Positions 41,800 through 51,531 of a stretch of 64,000 bases of DNA are shown piece by piece; the first letter of the stretch is position 1; the number at the start of each line of letters is the position of its first letter. A program made the position numbers and the translations under genes. This DNA comes from Planktothricoides raciborskii GIHE-MW2 (GTDB lineage: Bacteria; Cyanobacteriota; Cyanobacteriia; Cyanobacteriales; Laspinemataceae): assembly GCF_040564635.1 (NCBI RefSeq), contig NZ_CP159837.1, positions 2,173,001 to 2,237,000 on the forward strand. Reading direction: 5' to 3'. A model generated the notes under the pieces. That model did no database searches. It saw nothing but the letters and a program-made list of their open reading frames with translations, and had not been told where the DNA came from.

Positions 41800-42930
41800 T
41801 TAAGTATTCGCATCTAGGATCCGAGAGGGGATAAAGCGATCCATCCACTTTTCTAAATAAATCCGGTTGGCTTTTCGTTGTTCTGGGTCAGAGGTATCCA
41901 ACGGATAAGGGGCTAGACCGCGAATGGCTGCTGTGGTGACACAAAACATGGATTTTTGAAATGTTTGGCAAATTAGCACCCGTAAATCATCTTCTCCCCG
42001 TTGACTTTTTTGGTATATTTCATGGAGATAATCCGGTAAAAAATGACGCATATCTTGCATTAACAAGGTCGGGGGAATTCCGGCTCCGCCAATGGGCAAT
42101 GGATCGGCATACAAAGCCCCATACATGAACATACTTTGATCGAAGGGAATTTGATAGGCTTGGGCATTGAATGAAACTGTCCCCAAAAACGGCGTTCCCC
42201 GGAAGAATACGGCCTCAACATAAGGAACCGCTGTATCCATGAGGAAGGTTAAACCCGCCGATTCCGGGATAATTTCATAAACGCGATCGCCTACAGTAAC
42301 TTTGTAGGTAATCGGTTGATTGGCAGCCGCGACTAAACCATTGAGGATATGGTCTACCACTTGGGGAATGGATTTAATTTTGCCGCGATCGTACAATTCA
42401 GATAAATCAATAAACATATCACTCATCACCCGCCAAAATTGCCCCAAGGCACTGTAGTAAGCCATTTGGCGCATTTGTTCCGGCAAAAATTCGGGAAATA
42501 GACGGTGAATGGTCAGCATCAGGGGATTGCTTTTTAATTTCTCTTGAATCAAGGCTTCTACCCTTTGGCGAAATTCTGGGGAGTCAACGTAAGTATCTAG
42601 ACCGCCGCCTCCATGCCAAAGCATACATTTCATACAATATTCTGCATATTCAAAATTAATGCGATCGTGCCACCAGTGACGGAGTAAATTATGCAAAGAA
42701 ACTTCCCCATTAAAATATTTGAAAAAGGGGAATAACACTAAAAATTGGTGGTCAGCATTGTAGATCAGATTCCGGGAGTAAGCATCTAAGACAATGCCAT
42801 AACTTTTCAGAATCCCGACTACTTCAGTGACATTTTGGGGAGAATCTTTAAGTAAAGCTTCTCCCGATTCTAAGCGGTGAATATATTCAGCTAAAAGATG
42901 TTGAGAAGGTTTGAGATTTAAGGTGGGCAT
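41800..42930 (-). CDS. cupB: CO2 hydration protein CupB (ChpX type)
   Basis: A 376-residue protein of the CupA/CupB family, the special subunit of CO2-uptake NDH-1 complexes that converts CO2 to bicarbonate on the thylakoid membrane. Typical segments: LAEYIHRLESGEALLKDSPQ, FPFFKYFNGEVSLHNLLRHW and MFMYGALYADPLPIGG. CupB (constitutive) over CupA (inducible) is chosen because the gene follows ndhF4/ndhD4-like genes divergent from the ccm operon, the arrangement known from Anabaena-type genomes; no cupS gene follows. It is the last gene of the operon, after about 420 bases of repeats. Confidence 0.85.
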   Translation of the reverse strand: MPTLNLKPSQHLLAEYIHRLESGEALLKDSPQNVTEVVGILKSYGIVLDAYSRNLIYNADHQFLVLFPFFKYFNGEVSLHNLLRHWWHDRINFEYAEYCMKCMLWHGGGGLDTYVDSPEFRQRVEALIQEKLKSNPLMLTIHRLFPEFLPEQMRQMAYYSALGQFWRVMSDMFIDLSELYDRGKIKSIPQVVDHILNGLVAAANQPITYKVTVGDRVYEIIPESAGLTFLMDTAVPYVEAVFFRGTPFLGTVSFNAQAYQIPFDQSMFMYGALYADPLPIGGAGIPPTLLMQDMRHFLPDYLHEIYQKSQRGEDDLRVLICQTFQKSMFCVTTAAIRGLAPYPLDTSDPEQRKANRIYLEKWMDRFIPSRILDANT

Positions 42931-43063
42931 AGCAATTTATTCCGCTATTTTATTTGAGCAGGCAATATGGTCAAATCGAGAAAGTAGAGGGCAATCCCCC
43001 CTAAAAAAGGGCTTTCGCATTCGGATATTAAATTTGAGGGTTAACAAGAGAAATTATTGCCCG

Positions 43064-43262
43064 GTAAGGGCAAAGCATTCGGTGATTAATTCCTGATTAT
43101 ATGTACAATTTTGCTATGTAAGGGCAAAGCATTCGGTGATTAATTCCTGATTATATGTACAATTTTGCCATGTAAGGGCAAAGCATTCGGTGGTTAATTC
43201 CTGATTATATGTACAATTTTGCCATGTAAGGGCAAAGCATTCGGTGATTAATTCCTGATTAT
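43064..43262. repeat. 54-55 base tandem repeat (GTAAGGGCAAAGCATTCGG), four copies
   Basis: Units start at 43064, 43119, 43173 and 43227 and contain TGATTAATTCCTGATTATATG and TACAATTTTGC. They resemble half of a GGGCGAAGCATT palindrome amplified without its right arm. Confidence 0.9.
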
Positions 43263-43354
43263 TGTAGGGGCGAATGCGCTCGTCGCCCCTACAGCCCCTA
43301 CAGCCCCTACAGCCCCTACAGCCCCTACAGCCCCTACAGCCCCTACAGCCCCTA
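43263..43354. repeat. Nine-base tandem repeat (CCCCTACAG)n
   Basis: After GTAGGGGCGAATGCGCTCGT, about eight copies of CCCCTACAG run up to the 3' end of ndhD4, whose stop codon is formed at the junction (43355-43357). Frames through this tract encode only CRG repeats and are not genes. Confidence 0.9.
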
Positions 43355-44851
43355 CTACCCACCGCTACGGACGGCGATCGGGCTGACCACTGACGGTTGA
43401 GTGATGATTAAAGAGTTAATCCCCGCTTCACTCCAGCGGACTAACCAATTTGGTTGCAACCCAAAGGCAAAAATCAACACCATTAACACTAAAGCGGGAA
43501 GGCGATCGCGCCATTGGACTCTGGGTAAGTTGGTGACAATTGGCGACAGACGACCAAAAAAGACTCGGTTAATCATTAACAAGAAATAGACCGCTGTTAA
43601 ACCCGTTGCCACCATACAGAATAATGTCTGCACCGGAAATACGGGAAAACTGCCGCGAAAGATCATAAATTCGGCAATAAATCCCACCATACCGGGAATT
43701 CCGGCACTAGCCATCACCCCTAAAACCATTAAGCTACCAATTAAGGGTAAGCCGCGTTCCGGGTTGAGTAGTCCTTGCAAGGCATTGACATCTCTGGTGC
43801 CGGTTTTTTTGTAAACGACTCCTACTAGGAAAAATAGAAAGGCGGAAATGAGACCGTGGCTAACCATTTGGGCGATCGCGGCGACCAAACTCAGGGGAGT
43901 GGCTGCGGCAAAGGCTAAGAGGATAAAGGCCATGTGAGCAATGGAGGAATAAGCCACCACTTTTTTCATATCTTGTTGGGCGATCGCACAAGATGTCCCA
44001 TATAAGGCGCTCACCGCTGCCCAAGTTGCCAACCAAGGGGCGAGAAATGTCCAAGCTTCGGGAAACAAACCGACCCCAAACCGTAACATCCCATAAGTAC
44101 CCAGTTTTAACAACACCCCAGCCAAGAGCATAGAAACCGGGGTTGAAGCTTCCACGTGAGCATCGGGCAACCAAGTATGCAAGGGGAAAAAGGGAATCTT
44201 AATCCCAAAGGCAATTAATAATCCGGCCAGGAGTAAAATTTGGGATTCTAAGGGTAAAGCGCTGGTGCGGAGGGGCTGATAATCAAAAGTGTTCGCCCCA
44301 CTTAGCCAAACGACGCCTAAAAATGTCGCCAGGAGCAAAATCCCCGAAATTGCCGTATAGATCAGAAACTTCATCGCCGCATAAGCCCGACGCTGACCGC
44401 CCCAAATGGCAATTAGAAAATATAACGGGATCAGTTCTAGTTCATAGAACAGAAAAAATAACAGCATATCTTGGGCAAGAAATGCGCCAGACACGCCAAT
44501 ATTCAGCAGCAATAACAAGGCATAATACAAGCGGGGTCTTTCGATTTGGCGTTCGCTGGCCCAAATTGCCAGCACCGTCAAAAAACTGTTTAAACAGAGC
44601 ATCGGCCAGGACAGTCCGTCCACTCCTAAGTGATAGTTCAGCCCAATGGGTTTAATCCACGGTAAATATTCAGAAAACTGCATCCCCGATTGCTGGGGGT
44701 CAAACTGTAACCCTAACAGTGCCGTCCAAACCAGTAGCGCGATCGCCACAATCAAAGCCACTAAACGATAAGCACTCTGGTGAATAGTTTTTGGCAACAA
44801 ACTCAGGACAATCACGCCCACTAACGGCAACCAGACAAAAGCACTGAGCAT
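43355..44851 (-). CDS. ndhD4: NDH-1 subunit D4 (CO2-uptake type)
   Basis: A 498-residue proton-translocating antiporter-like subunit with about fourteen membrane helices. Conserved features include the helix-5 segment FLFYELELIPLYFLIAIWGG with its key Glu, the Lys/His-rich IPFFPLHTWLPDAHVEAST, and KKVVAYSSIAHMAF. It belongs to the NDH-1 complexes dedicated to CO2 uptake and should pair with the ndhF4 product and CupB. It lies 55 bases after ndhF4. Assignment to subtype 4 over 3 rests on gene order. The stop codon is at the edge of a CCCCTACAG tract, so the last residues (AVRSGG) may have been altered. Confidence 0.88.
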   Translation of the reverse strand: MLSAFVWLPLVGVIVLSLLPKTIHQSAYRLVALIVAIALLVWTALLGLQFDPQQSGMQFSEYLPWIKPIGLNYHLGVDGLSWPMLCLNSFLTVLAIWASERQIERPRLYYALLLLLNIGVSGAFLAQDMLLFFLFYELELIPLYFLIAIWGGQRRAYAAMKFLIYTAISGILLLATFLGVVWLSGANTFDYQPLRTSALPLESQILLLAGLLIAFGIKIPFFPLHTWLPDAHVEASTPVSMLLAGVLLKLGTYGMLRFGVGLFPEAWTFLAPWLATWAAVSALYGTSCAIAQQDMKKVVAYSSIAHMAFILLAFAAATPLSLVAAIAQMVSHGLISAFLFFLVGVVYKKTGTRDVNALQGLLNPERGLPLIGSLMVLGVMASAGIPGMVGFIAEFMIFRGSFPVFPVQTLFCMVATGLTAVYFLLMINRVFFGRLSPIVTNLPRVQWRDRLPALVLMVLIFAFGLQPNWLVRWSEAGINSLIITQPSVVSPIAVRSGG

Positions 44852-44906
44852 TCTTAATTTCTCGCTCCATTAAACAACAAGACTACAGGATTAACCAATT
44901 GGCTTG

Positions 44907-46766
44907 CTAGTTACCCACGATCCAGGAAAACACCAGCAACAAACCAACGCCGATCATAATCGTCAAGATATAACCCTGAGACTGACCAGAAACGCTGTAC
45001 TTGAGACTTTGACCACCAAACACCGTCGCCAGGGCTGCAAAGTTAACCAACCCATCCACCACATAGCGATCGAACCAGGAAGTCATCTTAGACAACAGAT
45101 CCACGGCGGCCACCACCGTCAGCCGGTAGAATTTCTCAATATAAAAGTCATAAGCAAAAAAGTCTTGGACAAATCTCAAAGACTTTTGCATTGGTCTAGC
45201 CCAAGCCCGTCCCAACGAAATCATAAAACCGATCAAACAACCGATCGCCCCACTGAGGATCAAAAGAGGTAAAGCTAGTTGATTCAGCAGTCGTGCATTC
45301 GTCGCCCAAGGGCCAGTCCAAGAAAGCAAAAATTGCCATTGGTCTAAGATCAGCGGCACCAAGAAATTAAGGATGATTAAAGACACCATCGGCACCGCCA
45401 TTGGCCAAGGAATTTCTGGGGCGCGGCGGGTTTTCGGTTGCGGTTCACCCAAAAACACCAGACGAAAGACGCGGGTTAAATTTAAAGCACTCAAAGCATT
45501 GACCAACAGCAAAATGCCAATCAGCCAAGCCGGGACTTCCCAAAAACCATTCACCCAGCGGCGCATAGTCCAAAATGTCCCCAAGGGCAACAGACAAACC
45601 AACCCAGCGGAACCCACCACAAACGCAGAAGTTGTCGCAGGCATCCGCGACCACAAACCCCCCATTTCCGTAATATTTTGATTATTGGTGGTGAGAATGA
45701 TTGAACCAGTGCTCATAAATAACAGGGCTTTGGCGATCGCATGAGTAAACAGCAACAACAAAGCCACATCGATCTGCTGAAGACCTACCGCCAAAAACAC
45801 CAAACCCAAATAAGCACTGGTGGAATGAGAAAGCGTCCGTTTAATATCAATTTGGGCCAAGGCCATCAAAGATGAACCAATTGCCGTCAAAGTCCCAATC
45901 ACCACCAAAGCCACGGAAGCCACAGGAGACAAAGTAAAAACCGGATGCAGCTTAATCAGCACAAATGCACCGGCAGCCACCACCACCGAGTTTCGCATAA
46001 TCGACGCAGGATTCGGCCCTTCCATCGCTTCATCCAGCCACAGATGCAAGGGAAACTGAGCACATTTGCCCAAAGGCCCCGCAATCAAAGATAAACCCAG
46101 CAACGTTTCTGTCAAAGGTGGCAAGTTCGATGAAGCTGCCCAATTTTCTAACTCACTAAAAGTCAGTCCTTCTCCGTAGGTGGAAAGTGCTACCAAGCCC
46201 ATTAATAAAATGATATCCCCGACCCGCTTGGTTAAGAAAGCATCTCTCGCTGCGGTAACCACCAAAGGCTGGGCATACCAAAAACCGACCAACAGGTAAG
46301 TGGAAAGGGTCAGCATCTCCAACAGACCATAACTGAGCAATAAAGAATCGCTAATGGCAATTCCTGACAGCGCTCCTTCAAAAAAGCCCATCAGACCAAA
46401 GAAGCGGGCTAAAGCCCAGTCTTTTTCCATATAGCCCAGGGCATAGAGTTGTGCCAGTAAGCTGATACCCGTGACTAACTGCATCGCCCCCAAGCTGACC
46501 GGAGAAATTTCGATCGCCAACGACAAGTTTAAATCTGCCACTTGTAGCCAAGGCAATACTAGGTGGATCGGACTTATATTCAATGAATGAATAAACGCAA
46601 TTGACCCATGAAAAAACGCCAATAAGGTCATCAGGATATTAAAGTAAGCCGCTGGACGTGACCCAGTTCTTCTAATAATGCCGATTGCCCAAGGCAGGGA
46701 GAAAATGGCTCCAATTAAGCCATAAACCGGAATAAACCAACAGGTATTCACTATAAACTGATTCAA
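44907..46766 (-). CDS. ndhF4: NDH-1 subunit F4 (CO2-uptake type)
   Basis: A 619-residue antiporter-like membrane subunit, distal in the NDH-1 arm. Visible landmarks: LLSYGLLEMLTLSTYLLVGF, FPLHLWLDEAMEGPNPAS (the lysine-free F-type counterpart of the channel motif) and LSHSTSAYLGLVFLAVGL. The C-terminus has the extra helices and lateral segment seen in NdhF. The start is a TTG at 46766 preceded by AAAGGAGTG at good spacing; no ATG fits better. It is the first gene of ndhF4-ndhD4-cupB, divergent from ccmK2 across 1.1 kb. It drives electron transport-coupled CO2 hydration. Confidence 0.88.
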   Translation of the reverse strand: MNQFIVNTCWFIPVYGLIGAIFSLPWAIGIIRRTGSRPAAYFNILMTLLAFFHGSIAFIHSLNISPIHLVLPWLQVADLNLSLAIEISPVSLGAMQLVTGISLLAQLYALGYMEKDWALARFFGLMGFFEGALSGIAISDSLLLSYGLLEMLTLSTYLLVGFWYAQPLVVTAARDAFLTKRVGDIILLMGLVALSTYGEGLTFSELENWAASSNLPPLTETLLGLSLIAGPLGKCAQFPLHLWLDEAMEGPNPASIMRNSVVVAAGAFVLIKLHPVFTLSPVASVALVVIGTLTAIGSSLMALAQIDIKRTLSHSTSAYLGLVFLAVGLQQIDVALLLLFTHAIAKALLFMSTGSIILTTNNQNITEMGGLWSRMPATTSAFVVGSAGLVCLLPLGTFWTMRRWVNGFWEVPAWLIGILLLVNALSALNLTRVFRLVFLGEPQPKTRRAPEIPWPMAVPMVSLIILNFLVPLILDQWQFLLSWTGPWATNARLLNQLALPLLILSGAIGCLIGFMISLGRAWARPMQKSLRFVQDFFAYDFYIEKFYRLTVVAAVDLLSKMTSWFDRYVVDGLVNFAALATVFGGQSLKYSVSGQSQGYILTIMIGVGLLLVFSWIVGN

Positions 46767-47898
46767 GAAATCACTCCTTTAACAAAAACATTGACTGGTA
46801 AATTTACCTAAAAATGGTGATTTTTTAAATTATTTCATATTTTTAAACCGCTAACATTTAACATTTATCAATGTTTACCTAAAAATGAATCCATGCAAAC
46901 ATCTAAGGATGTCACCAAAGACTAGACTGAGTATTTTGACAGCTTAAGAAGCCGAAACCAATCTCACCAGCAGCGAGGGTTTTTTAGGCTGTATGCTTGA
47001 GAGATCTAAGCGATCTATATGTATAAGCGTTTCATCTGTCCTACTGAAATGAAAGTCTGAGGGGTCTTGGGCTTTGTGTCAAGGACTGCGCCAAAAATGA
47101 TCGCTCGGTTTTGCCTAGAAATATGAGGATGCAGCAATTCCTCTGGTAATCGGGAATTAAGACCAAAAGTTAATCATCCCGTATGGATCAATGGGTATAG
47201 ATAGATCGATGCATGGATATGGAGCAAGCGGTGCGATCGCCCCCCGATCACCCAATTTTGGTAGAGGAGATTCTCTCCACCACAAAGAACCTCCTGGAAC
47301 CACCTTGACCACGGAGGTTTCTACTCATCCACTAGATCGGGGCTTCCCGTGCTGTCATAGCCATTGATTTCCGCACCAGATTGATGGAAAAATCAGATCT
47401 GTGGGCAATGCGATCCTTCCTGCCTAGGTCGTAATTTTCCCTCGATTTCCGGTGACGCGATCGGGGAATACACCGCCCCGACCACTGATAAACCAACGAT
47501 CAACCAACGCAGTTAAATCTTAATAAAACTTAACAGATCGATCGCATCTTGTAATATAAACTTTTATTAAGTGGTAGATTTAAAAATATCATAAGGATTT
47601 ATATTGTCAAAGGAACCATGCTTTCATATCCTAATGATATGGGAATGCTAAATTTTTTATTAAAGTGAGATGATGGCCTTTCCCGTCTAAAATTGTGCCT
47701 CCAGTGAATGCCTCAAGCTTTTTATGAGGAATCATGGGATTTGTGTAGCTGTTTTTGTCAGGTAGGCAGCGGATATCAGCGTGTCTTAATTTTTAATTAC
47801 CTCAAAAAACATCTACTGCAAAAATATTAATGGCACGAATTTGCCCTAAAATTATTGAGTTGCAGAATTATTTTCGCGCATAAGAGAGGAAATCAAGA
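46767..47898. promoter_or_regulatory. Long divergent control region between ndhF4 and ccmK2
   Basis: 1.1 kb without a convincing gene on either strand. It must hold the promoters of both the CO2-uptake and carboxysome operons. A stretch at about 47280-47320 contains CACAAAGAACCTCCTGGAAC and ACCACGGAGGTT, an imperfect inverted repeat. A/T-rich promoter-like segments are at 47500-47620. CcmR-type binding sites are expected but could not be placed with confidence. Confidence 0.45.
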
Positions 47899-48210
47899 AT
47901 GTCAATTGCTGTAGGAATGATTGAAACCAGAGGGTTCCCAGCAGTGGTGGAAGCCGCAGACTCAATGGTCAAAGCAGCTCGAGTTACACTCGTCGGTTAT
48001 GAAAAAATTGGTTCAGGTCGCGTCACCGTGATCGTTCGCGGAGATGTGTCCGAAGTACAAGCATCTGTCGCTGCGGGAATTGATGCTGCCAATCGAGTCA
48101 ATGGCGGGGAAGTCCTCTCCACCCACATTATTGCTCGTCCCCACGAAAACTTAGAATATGTTCTACCGATTCGGTACACCGAAGAAGTAGAACAATTCCG
48201 TTCTTACTAA
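47899..48210 (+). CDS. ccmK2: Carboxysome shell protein CcmK2
   Basis: A 103-residue single BMC-domain protein that forms the hexagonal tiles of the carboxysome shell. It reads [20 protein letters not shown], with the pore-region [11 protein letters not shown] and [12 protein letters not shown]. It ends [11 protein letters not shown], the short C-terminus of CcmK2 (103 residues) as distinct from CcmK1 (111). AAGAGAGGAAATC precedes the ATG. It is the first gene of the ccm operon; 352 bases separate it from ccmK1, so the two may be differently expressed. Confidence 0.95.
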   Translation: MSIAVGMIETRGFPAVVEAADSMVKAARVTLVGYEKIGSGRVTVIVRGDVSEVQASVAAGIDAANRVNGGEVLSTHIIARPHENLEYVLPIRYTEEVEQFRSY

Positions 48211-48562
48211 TCCGCCCAAAGCAGGCTGGCTGCCATTATCCTGGAAGCCTTAAAGAAATTTGTCATTGGTTATCAGTTGGTCGAAAAAAGTCAGTTTTTT
48301 TTACCGACTGCCTCGACTTGATGGAAAAGTCATTCCACAGCTTAACTTTTAACCGATGACGCCAAACCCCAGCCTAAATAAATGATGCGGTTTAACTGTT
48401 CGCAGACAAATTCCTGGCGCTGGGTGGGAGAGGGAACAGAACCCAACCGAACCCAGGTGATTGCCCTTGATTTTGACCGATCAACCGATCGATGGTTGCA
48501 CACCGGCAGGGCAAATCCGTCAACATTCGTAAATCACACAGATCACAAAGGCATAAAAACCT
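48211..48562. other. 352-base gap between ccmK2 and ccmK1
   Basis: No gene recognised. Inverted segment GGTCGAAAAAAGTCAGTTTT/TTTACCGACT at about 48280-48310 and GATCGATCGGTTGATCGG-like repeats near 48475-48492 may form RNA structure that sets the ratio of the two shell proteins. Confidence 0.35.
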
Positions 48563-48898
48563 ATGGCCATTGCAGTTGGAATGATTGAAACTTTAGGCTT
48601 TCCTGGAGTAGTGGAAGCCGCAGATTCAATGGTAAAAGCCGCTAGGGTAACCCTGGTAGGGTATGAAAAAATTGGTTCAGGTCGCGTCACCGTTATTGTG
48701 CGCGGCGATGTTTCCGAAGTACAAGCTTCCGTATCAGCAGGCGTTGATTCCGTCAAACAGCGGGTGAAAGGGGGTCAGGTACTCTCGACTCATATTATTG
48801 CCCGTCCTCACGAAAACTTGGAATATGTTTTACCCATTCGGTACACAGAAGCCGTAGCACAATTCCGCGATAGCTATAACACACCAATTCGTCGGTAA
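48563..48898 (+). CDS. ccmK1: Carboxysome shell protein CcmK1
   Basis: A 111-residue BMC-domain shell protein, a close paralogue of the upstream CcmK2 ([40 protein letters not shown]). It has the longer C-terminus [12 protein letters not shown] that marks CcmK1. The core strings [20 protein letters not shown] are identical between the two, consistent with mixed hexamers or mixed facets. It lies 10 bases upstream of ccmL, so the two are cotranscribed. Confidence 0.95.
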   Translation: MAIAVGMIETLGFPGVVEAADSMVKAARVTLVGYEKIGSGRVTVIVRGDVSEVQASVSAGVDSVKQRVKGGQVLSTHIIARPHENLEYVLPIRYTEAVAQFRDSYNTPIRR

Positions 48899-48908
48899 TC
48901 TCTAAATA

Positions 48909-49211
48909 ATGCAACTTGCCAAGGTTCGGGGAACAGTCGTTGGCACGCATAAATTACAAAGCCTGACCGGAGTTAAATTGCTGCTACTCCAATATATAGA
49001 CGAGCAAGGCAACCCCTTGCCCAACTATGAAGTGGCAGCGGATTTAGTCGGGGCAGGTTTCGATGAATGGGTGCTGGTGAGCCGTGGCAGTGCGGCTCGT
49101 CAGGAAAGAAGTTACGAGGAGCGTCCGGTGGATGCTTTAGTCGTGGCCATCATTGATACAGTAACGGTTGAAAATCGGTTGCTGTACAGCAAAAAAGAGC
49201 AATACCGTTAG
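48909..49211 (+). CDS. ccmL: Carboxysome vertex protein CcmL
   Basis: A 100-residue EutN/CcmL-family protein forming the pentamers that cap the twelve vertices of the icosahedral shell. It starts MQLAKVRGTVVGTHKLQSLT and has the conserved LVSRGSAARQ and PVDALVVAIIDTV segments. Length is normal. It sits tightly after ccmK1 and 94 bases before ccmM, which has its own GGAGG site. Confidence 0.95.
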   Translation: MQLAKVRGTVVGTHKLQSLTGVKLLLLQYIDEQGNPLPNYEVAADLVGAGFDEWVLVSRGSAARQERSYEERPVDALVVAIIDTVTVENRLLYSKKEQYR

Positions 49212-49305
49212 ATTTTTGGGGTAAAAGTAGGATTCTTATAAAATTGCACCATTTTTATCCATATTCAGACCACAACATGATTGTTAAATTAGGAGGATTT
49301 GAGCG

Positions 49306-51309
49306 ATGGTAGTCCGCAAAAGAGCGGCTCCCCCAACTCCTTGGTCAAAAAATTTGGCCGAACCCCAGATTGATCCATCCGCTTATGTGCATTCTTTCTC
49401 CAATATAATTGGCGATGTTCGGATCGGAGCCCAGGTCCTAGTTTCCCCGGGAACTTCGATCAGAGCGGATGAAGGATCTCCTTTCTATATAGGTGATAGC
49501 ACAAATATTCAAGATGGGGTAGTGATTCATGGTCTAGAGAAAGGCCAAGTCATTGGAGACGATCACAATAGCTATTCCGTCTGGATTGGCAAAAATTCTT
49601 GTATTACTCACATGGCGCTGATTCATGGGCCAGCTTATGTGGGAGATAACTGCTTTATTGGTTTTCGCTCGACTATCTTTAATGCGCGAGTGGGATCCGG
49701 TTCGATTGTAATGATGCACGCCTTAGTTCAGGATGTGGAAATTCCTCCGGGTAAGTATGTGGCATCAGGAGCAGTGATTACCAATCAGCAACAAGCAGAT
49801 CGCCTGCCAGATGTTCAAGAAGCCGACTTACAATTTGCCCATCACGTTGTCCAAATTAATGAGGCTTTGCTGGCAGGCTACCGTTGTGCAGAAAGCGAGG
49901 CTTGTATTGCGCCAATTCGTGAGCAAGCTGGTAGTGATAAGAAAAATGATTCTGAAGTAGAGACGAAAATAGCCTGGACAGGGAGTACAAGCATGAATCA
50001 AGAAATTGTAGAGCAGGTTAGATCCCTGCTGGCTCAAGGGTATCGGATCGGTACTGAATACGCAGACGAACGTCGGTTTAAAACTAGCTCCTGGCGCAGT
50101 GGTGCCCCGATTCAAGGACAACAAGTTCAGGCAGTTTTAGCCGAGTTGGAAGCAGTGGTGGCCGATCACCCTGGGGAATATGTTCGGATTATTGGCATTG
50201 ATCCGCAAGTTAAGCGTCGGGTTTTGGAATTGACGATTCAACGACCCAACGATCAGCCCCAAAAATTCACCGCCGCTGCCGCTGCCGCTCCTAGTGTGAG
50301 CCAAGGTGTCAGCAGTGGTGGCAGTGCCGCTTTAAGTCAAGATATTAGTTCTCAGGTGCGATCGCTCCTCGCTCAAGGGTATCGGGTGGGGGTTGAACAC
50401 GCCGATGAACGTCGCTTTAAGACCAGTTCCTGGAAAACCGGCGCACCGATTCAATCGGCGAATCCTCAACAAGCGGTTGCCGAATTACAAGCGGCTTTGG
50501 CTGAATATGCCGGAGAGTATGTCCGTCTGATTGGCATTGACCCCAAAGCCAAGCGCCGAGTTTTGGAATTGGTTGTCCAACGACCCGGTGAAACCGCACC
50601 TAGCTTGACGGGTAGTGCCGCAAGTCCAGCAGTGGCCAAAACATCCAGCAATGGTGGCGTTAGTGCGGCCTTAAATCAGGATCTTACGGCGCAAATTACT
50701 TCCCTGTTGGCTCAAGGCTATCGGATCGGCACAGAACACGCTGATGAACGTCGGTTTAAAACCAGTTCTTGGCAGACTTGCCCCCTGATTGAAGCAACTC
50801 GTGCCGATCAAGTGCTGGCAGAACTGCAAGCTTGTCTGGCAGAGCATCAAGGGGAATATGTCCGCTTGATTGGCATCGATCCCAAAGCCAAACGTCGGGT
50901 GCTAGAAACCCTGATTCAGCGGCCAAATCAAGCGGTCAAAGTGGCGACTACTGCCACCGCAGCGGCTCCCAGTGCCCGTAGTTATACCAGCAATGGCAGC
51001 AGTTCCAGCAGCTATGGTTCGGTTGGTAGCAGCAGCTTGAGTGCCGAAACGATCCAACAAGTGCGATCGCTCCTGGCTCAAGGATATCGCATTGGCACGG
51101 AACACACCGACGTGCGCCGCTTTAAGATCAGTTCTTGGCAAAGCTGCTCCCCCATCGAATCCCAACGAGAAGTCGATGTGATTGCCGCCCTAGAAGCTTG
51201 TCTCAAAGAGCATGACGGCGAATACGTGCGATTACTAGGGATTGATACCAAAGCCAAGCGCCGGGTGGCGGAAACCATTATCCAACGACCCACCGCAGCG
51301 GTTCGCTAG
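49306..51309 (+). CDS. ccmM: Carboxysome scaffold CcmM with four RbcS-like modules
   Basis: A 667-residue organiser of the carboxysome core. Residues 1-200 are a gamma-carbonic-anhydrase-like left-handed beta-helix (hexapeptides, active-site His in VIHGL and THMALIHGP), closed by the Cys pair YRCAESEAC. Then come four RuBisCO-small-subunit-like modules at about 235-312, 345-425, 460-540 and 582-662, each with [16 protein letters not shown], RRFKTSSW and [10 protein letters not shown] strings. Cys pairs appear only in modules 3 and 4 (SWQTC...ACLAEH and SWQSC...ACLKEH), so redox control of RuBisCO clustering would be confined to them. GGAGG precedes the start. An internal start for the short isoform is annotated separately. 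Confidence 0.95.
   Translation: MVVRKRAAPPTPWSKNLAEPQIDPSAYVHSFSNIIGDVRIGAQVLVSPGTSIRADEGSPFYIGDSTNIQDGVVIHGLEKGQVIGDDHNSYSVWIGKNSCITHMALIHGPAYVGDNCFIGFRSTIFNARVGSGSIVMMHALVQDVEIPPGKYVASGAVITNQQQADRLPDVQEADLQFAHHVVQINEALLAGYRCAESEACIAPIREQAGSDKKNDSEVETKIAWTGSTSMNQEIVEQVRSLLAQGYRIGTEYADERRFKTSSWRSGAPIQGQQVQAVLAELEAVVADHPGEYVRIIGIDPQVKRRVLELTIQRPNDQPQKFTAAAAAAPSVSQGVSSGGSAALSQDISSQVRSLLAQGYRVGVEHADERRFKTSSWKTGAPIQSANPQQAVAELQAALAEYAGEYVRLIGIDPKAKRRVLELVVQRPGETAPSLTGSAASPAVAKTSSNGGVSAALNQDLTAQITSLLAQGYRIGTEHADERRFKTSSWQTCPLIEATRADQVLAELQACLAEHQGEYVRLIGIDPKAKRRVLETLIQRPNQAVKVATTATAAAPSARSYTSNGSSSSSYGSVGSSSLSAETIQQVRSLLAQGYRIGTEHTDVRRFKISSWQSCSPIESQREVDVIAALEACLKEHDGEYVRLLGIDTKAKRRVAETIIQRPTAAVR
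49979..49995 (+). promoter_or_regulatory. Internal ribosome site and ATG for short CcmM isoform
   Basis: AGGGAG lies 8 bases ahead of an in-frame ATG (49993, codon 230) just before the first RbcS-like module. Translation from here would give about 438 residues lacking the carbonic-anhydrase-like domain, the counterpart of the known CcmM35 form. The site is read from sequence; use is inferred from the family. Confidence 0.7.
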
Positions 51310-51531
51310 ATCGTAGGGGCTGTAGGGGATGAACGCATTCGGGCAATAATTTCTCTGGTTAAACCTCAAATTTAATATCCGAATGCGAAAGCCCGGACAA
51401 AGCAGTCAGCCACCAGGGTACAGCTTTCTCTGTACCTAGCTGAAAGCTCAACCCTGAAAGCTGACTGCTGAAAGCCGACTGCTGAAAGCTGACTGCTTAT
51501 TTCCAGATTTTCTCGCTGTGGTTCCATCTTC
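51310..51531. repeat. Decayed GTAGGGG palindrome and CTGAAAGCTGACTG repeats between ccmM and ccmN
   Basis: GTAGGGGCTGTAGGGGATGAA and GCATTCGGGC pair loosely with ATCCGAATGCGAAAGCCC (51314-51394). At 51440-51500 the unit CTGAAAGC(T/C)GACTG recurs three to four times. A repeat has thus invaded the ccm operon without removing a gene. Confidence 0.75.

Noticed and set aside
43064..43262. CRISPR array
   Set aside because: The whole 54-55 base unit is repeated, including the would-be spacer.
43114..43362. Open frame encoding repeated CRG tripeptides
   Set aside because: Product of the CCCCTACAG microsatellite and flanking repeats; no start signal.
48382..48588. 68-residue frame between ccmK2 and ccmK1
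   Set aside because: It overlaps the start of ccmK1 in another frame and has no coding features.
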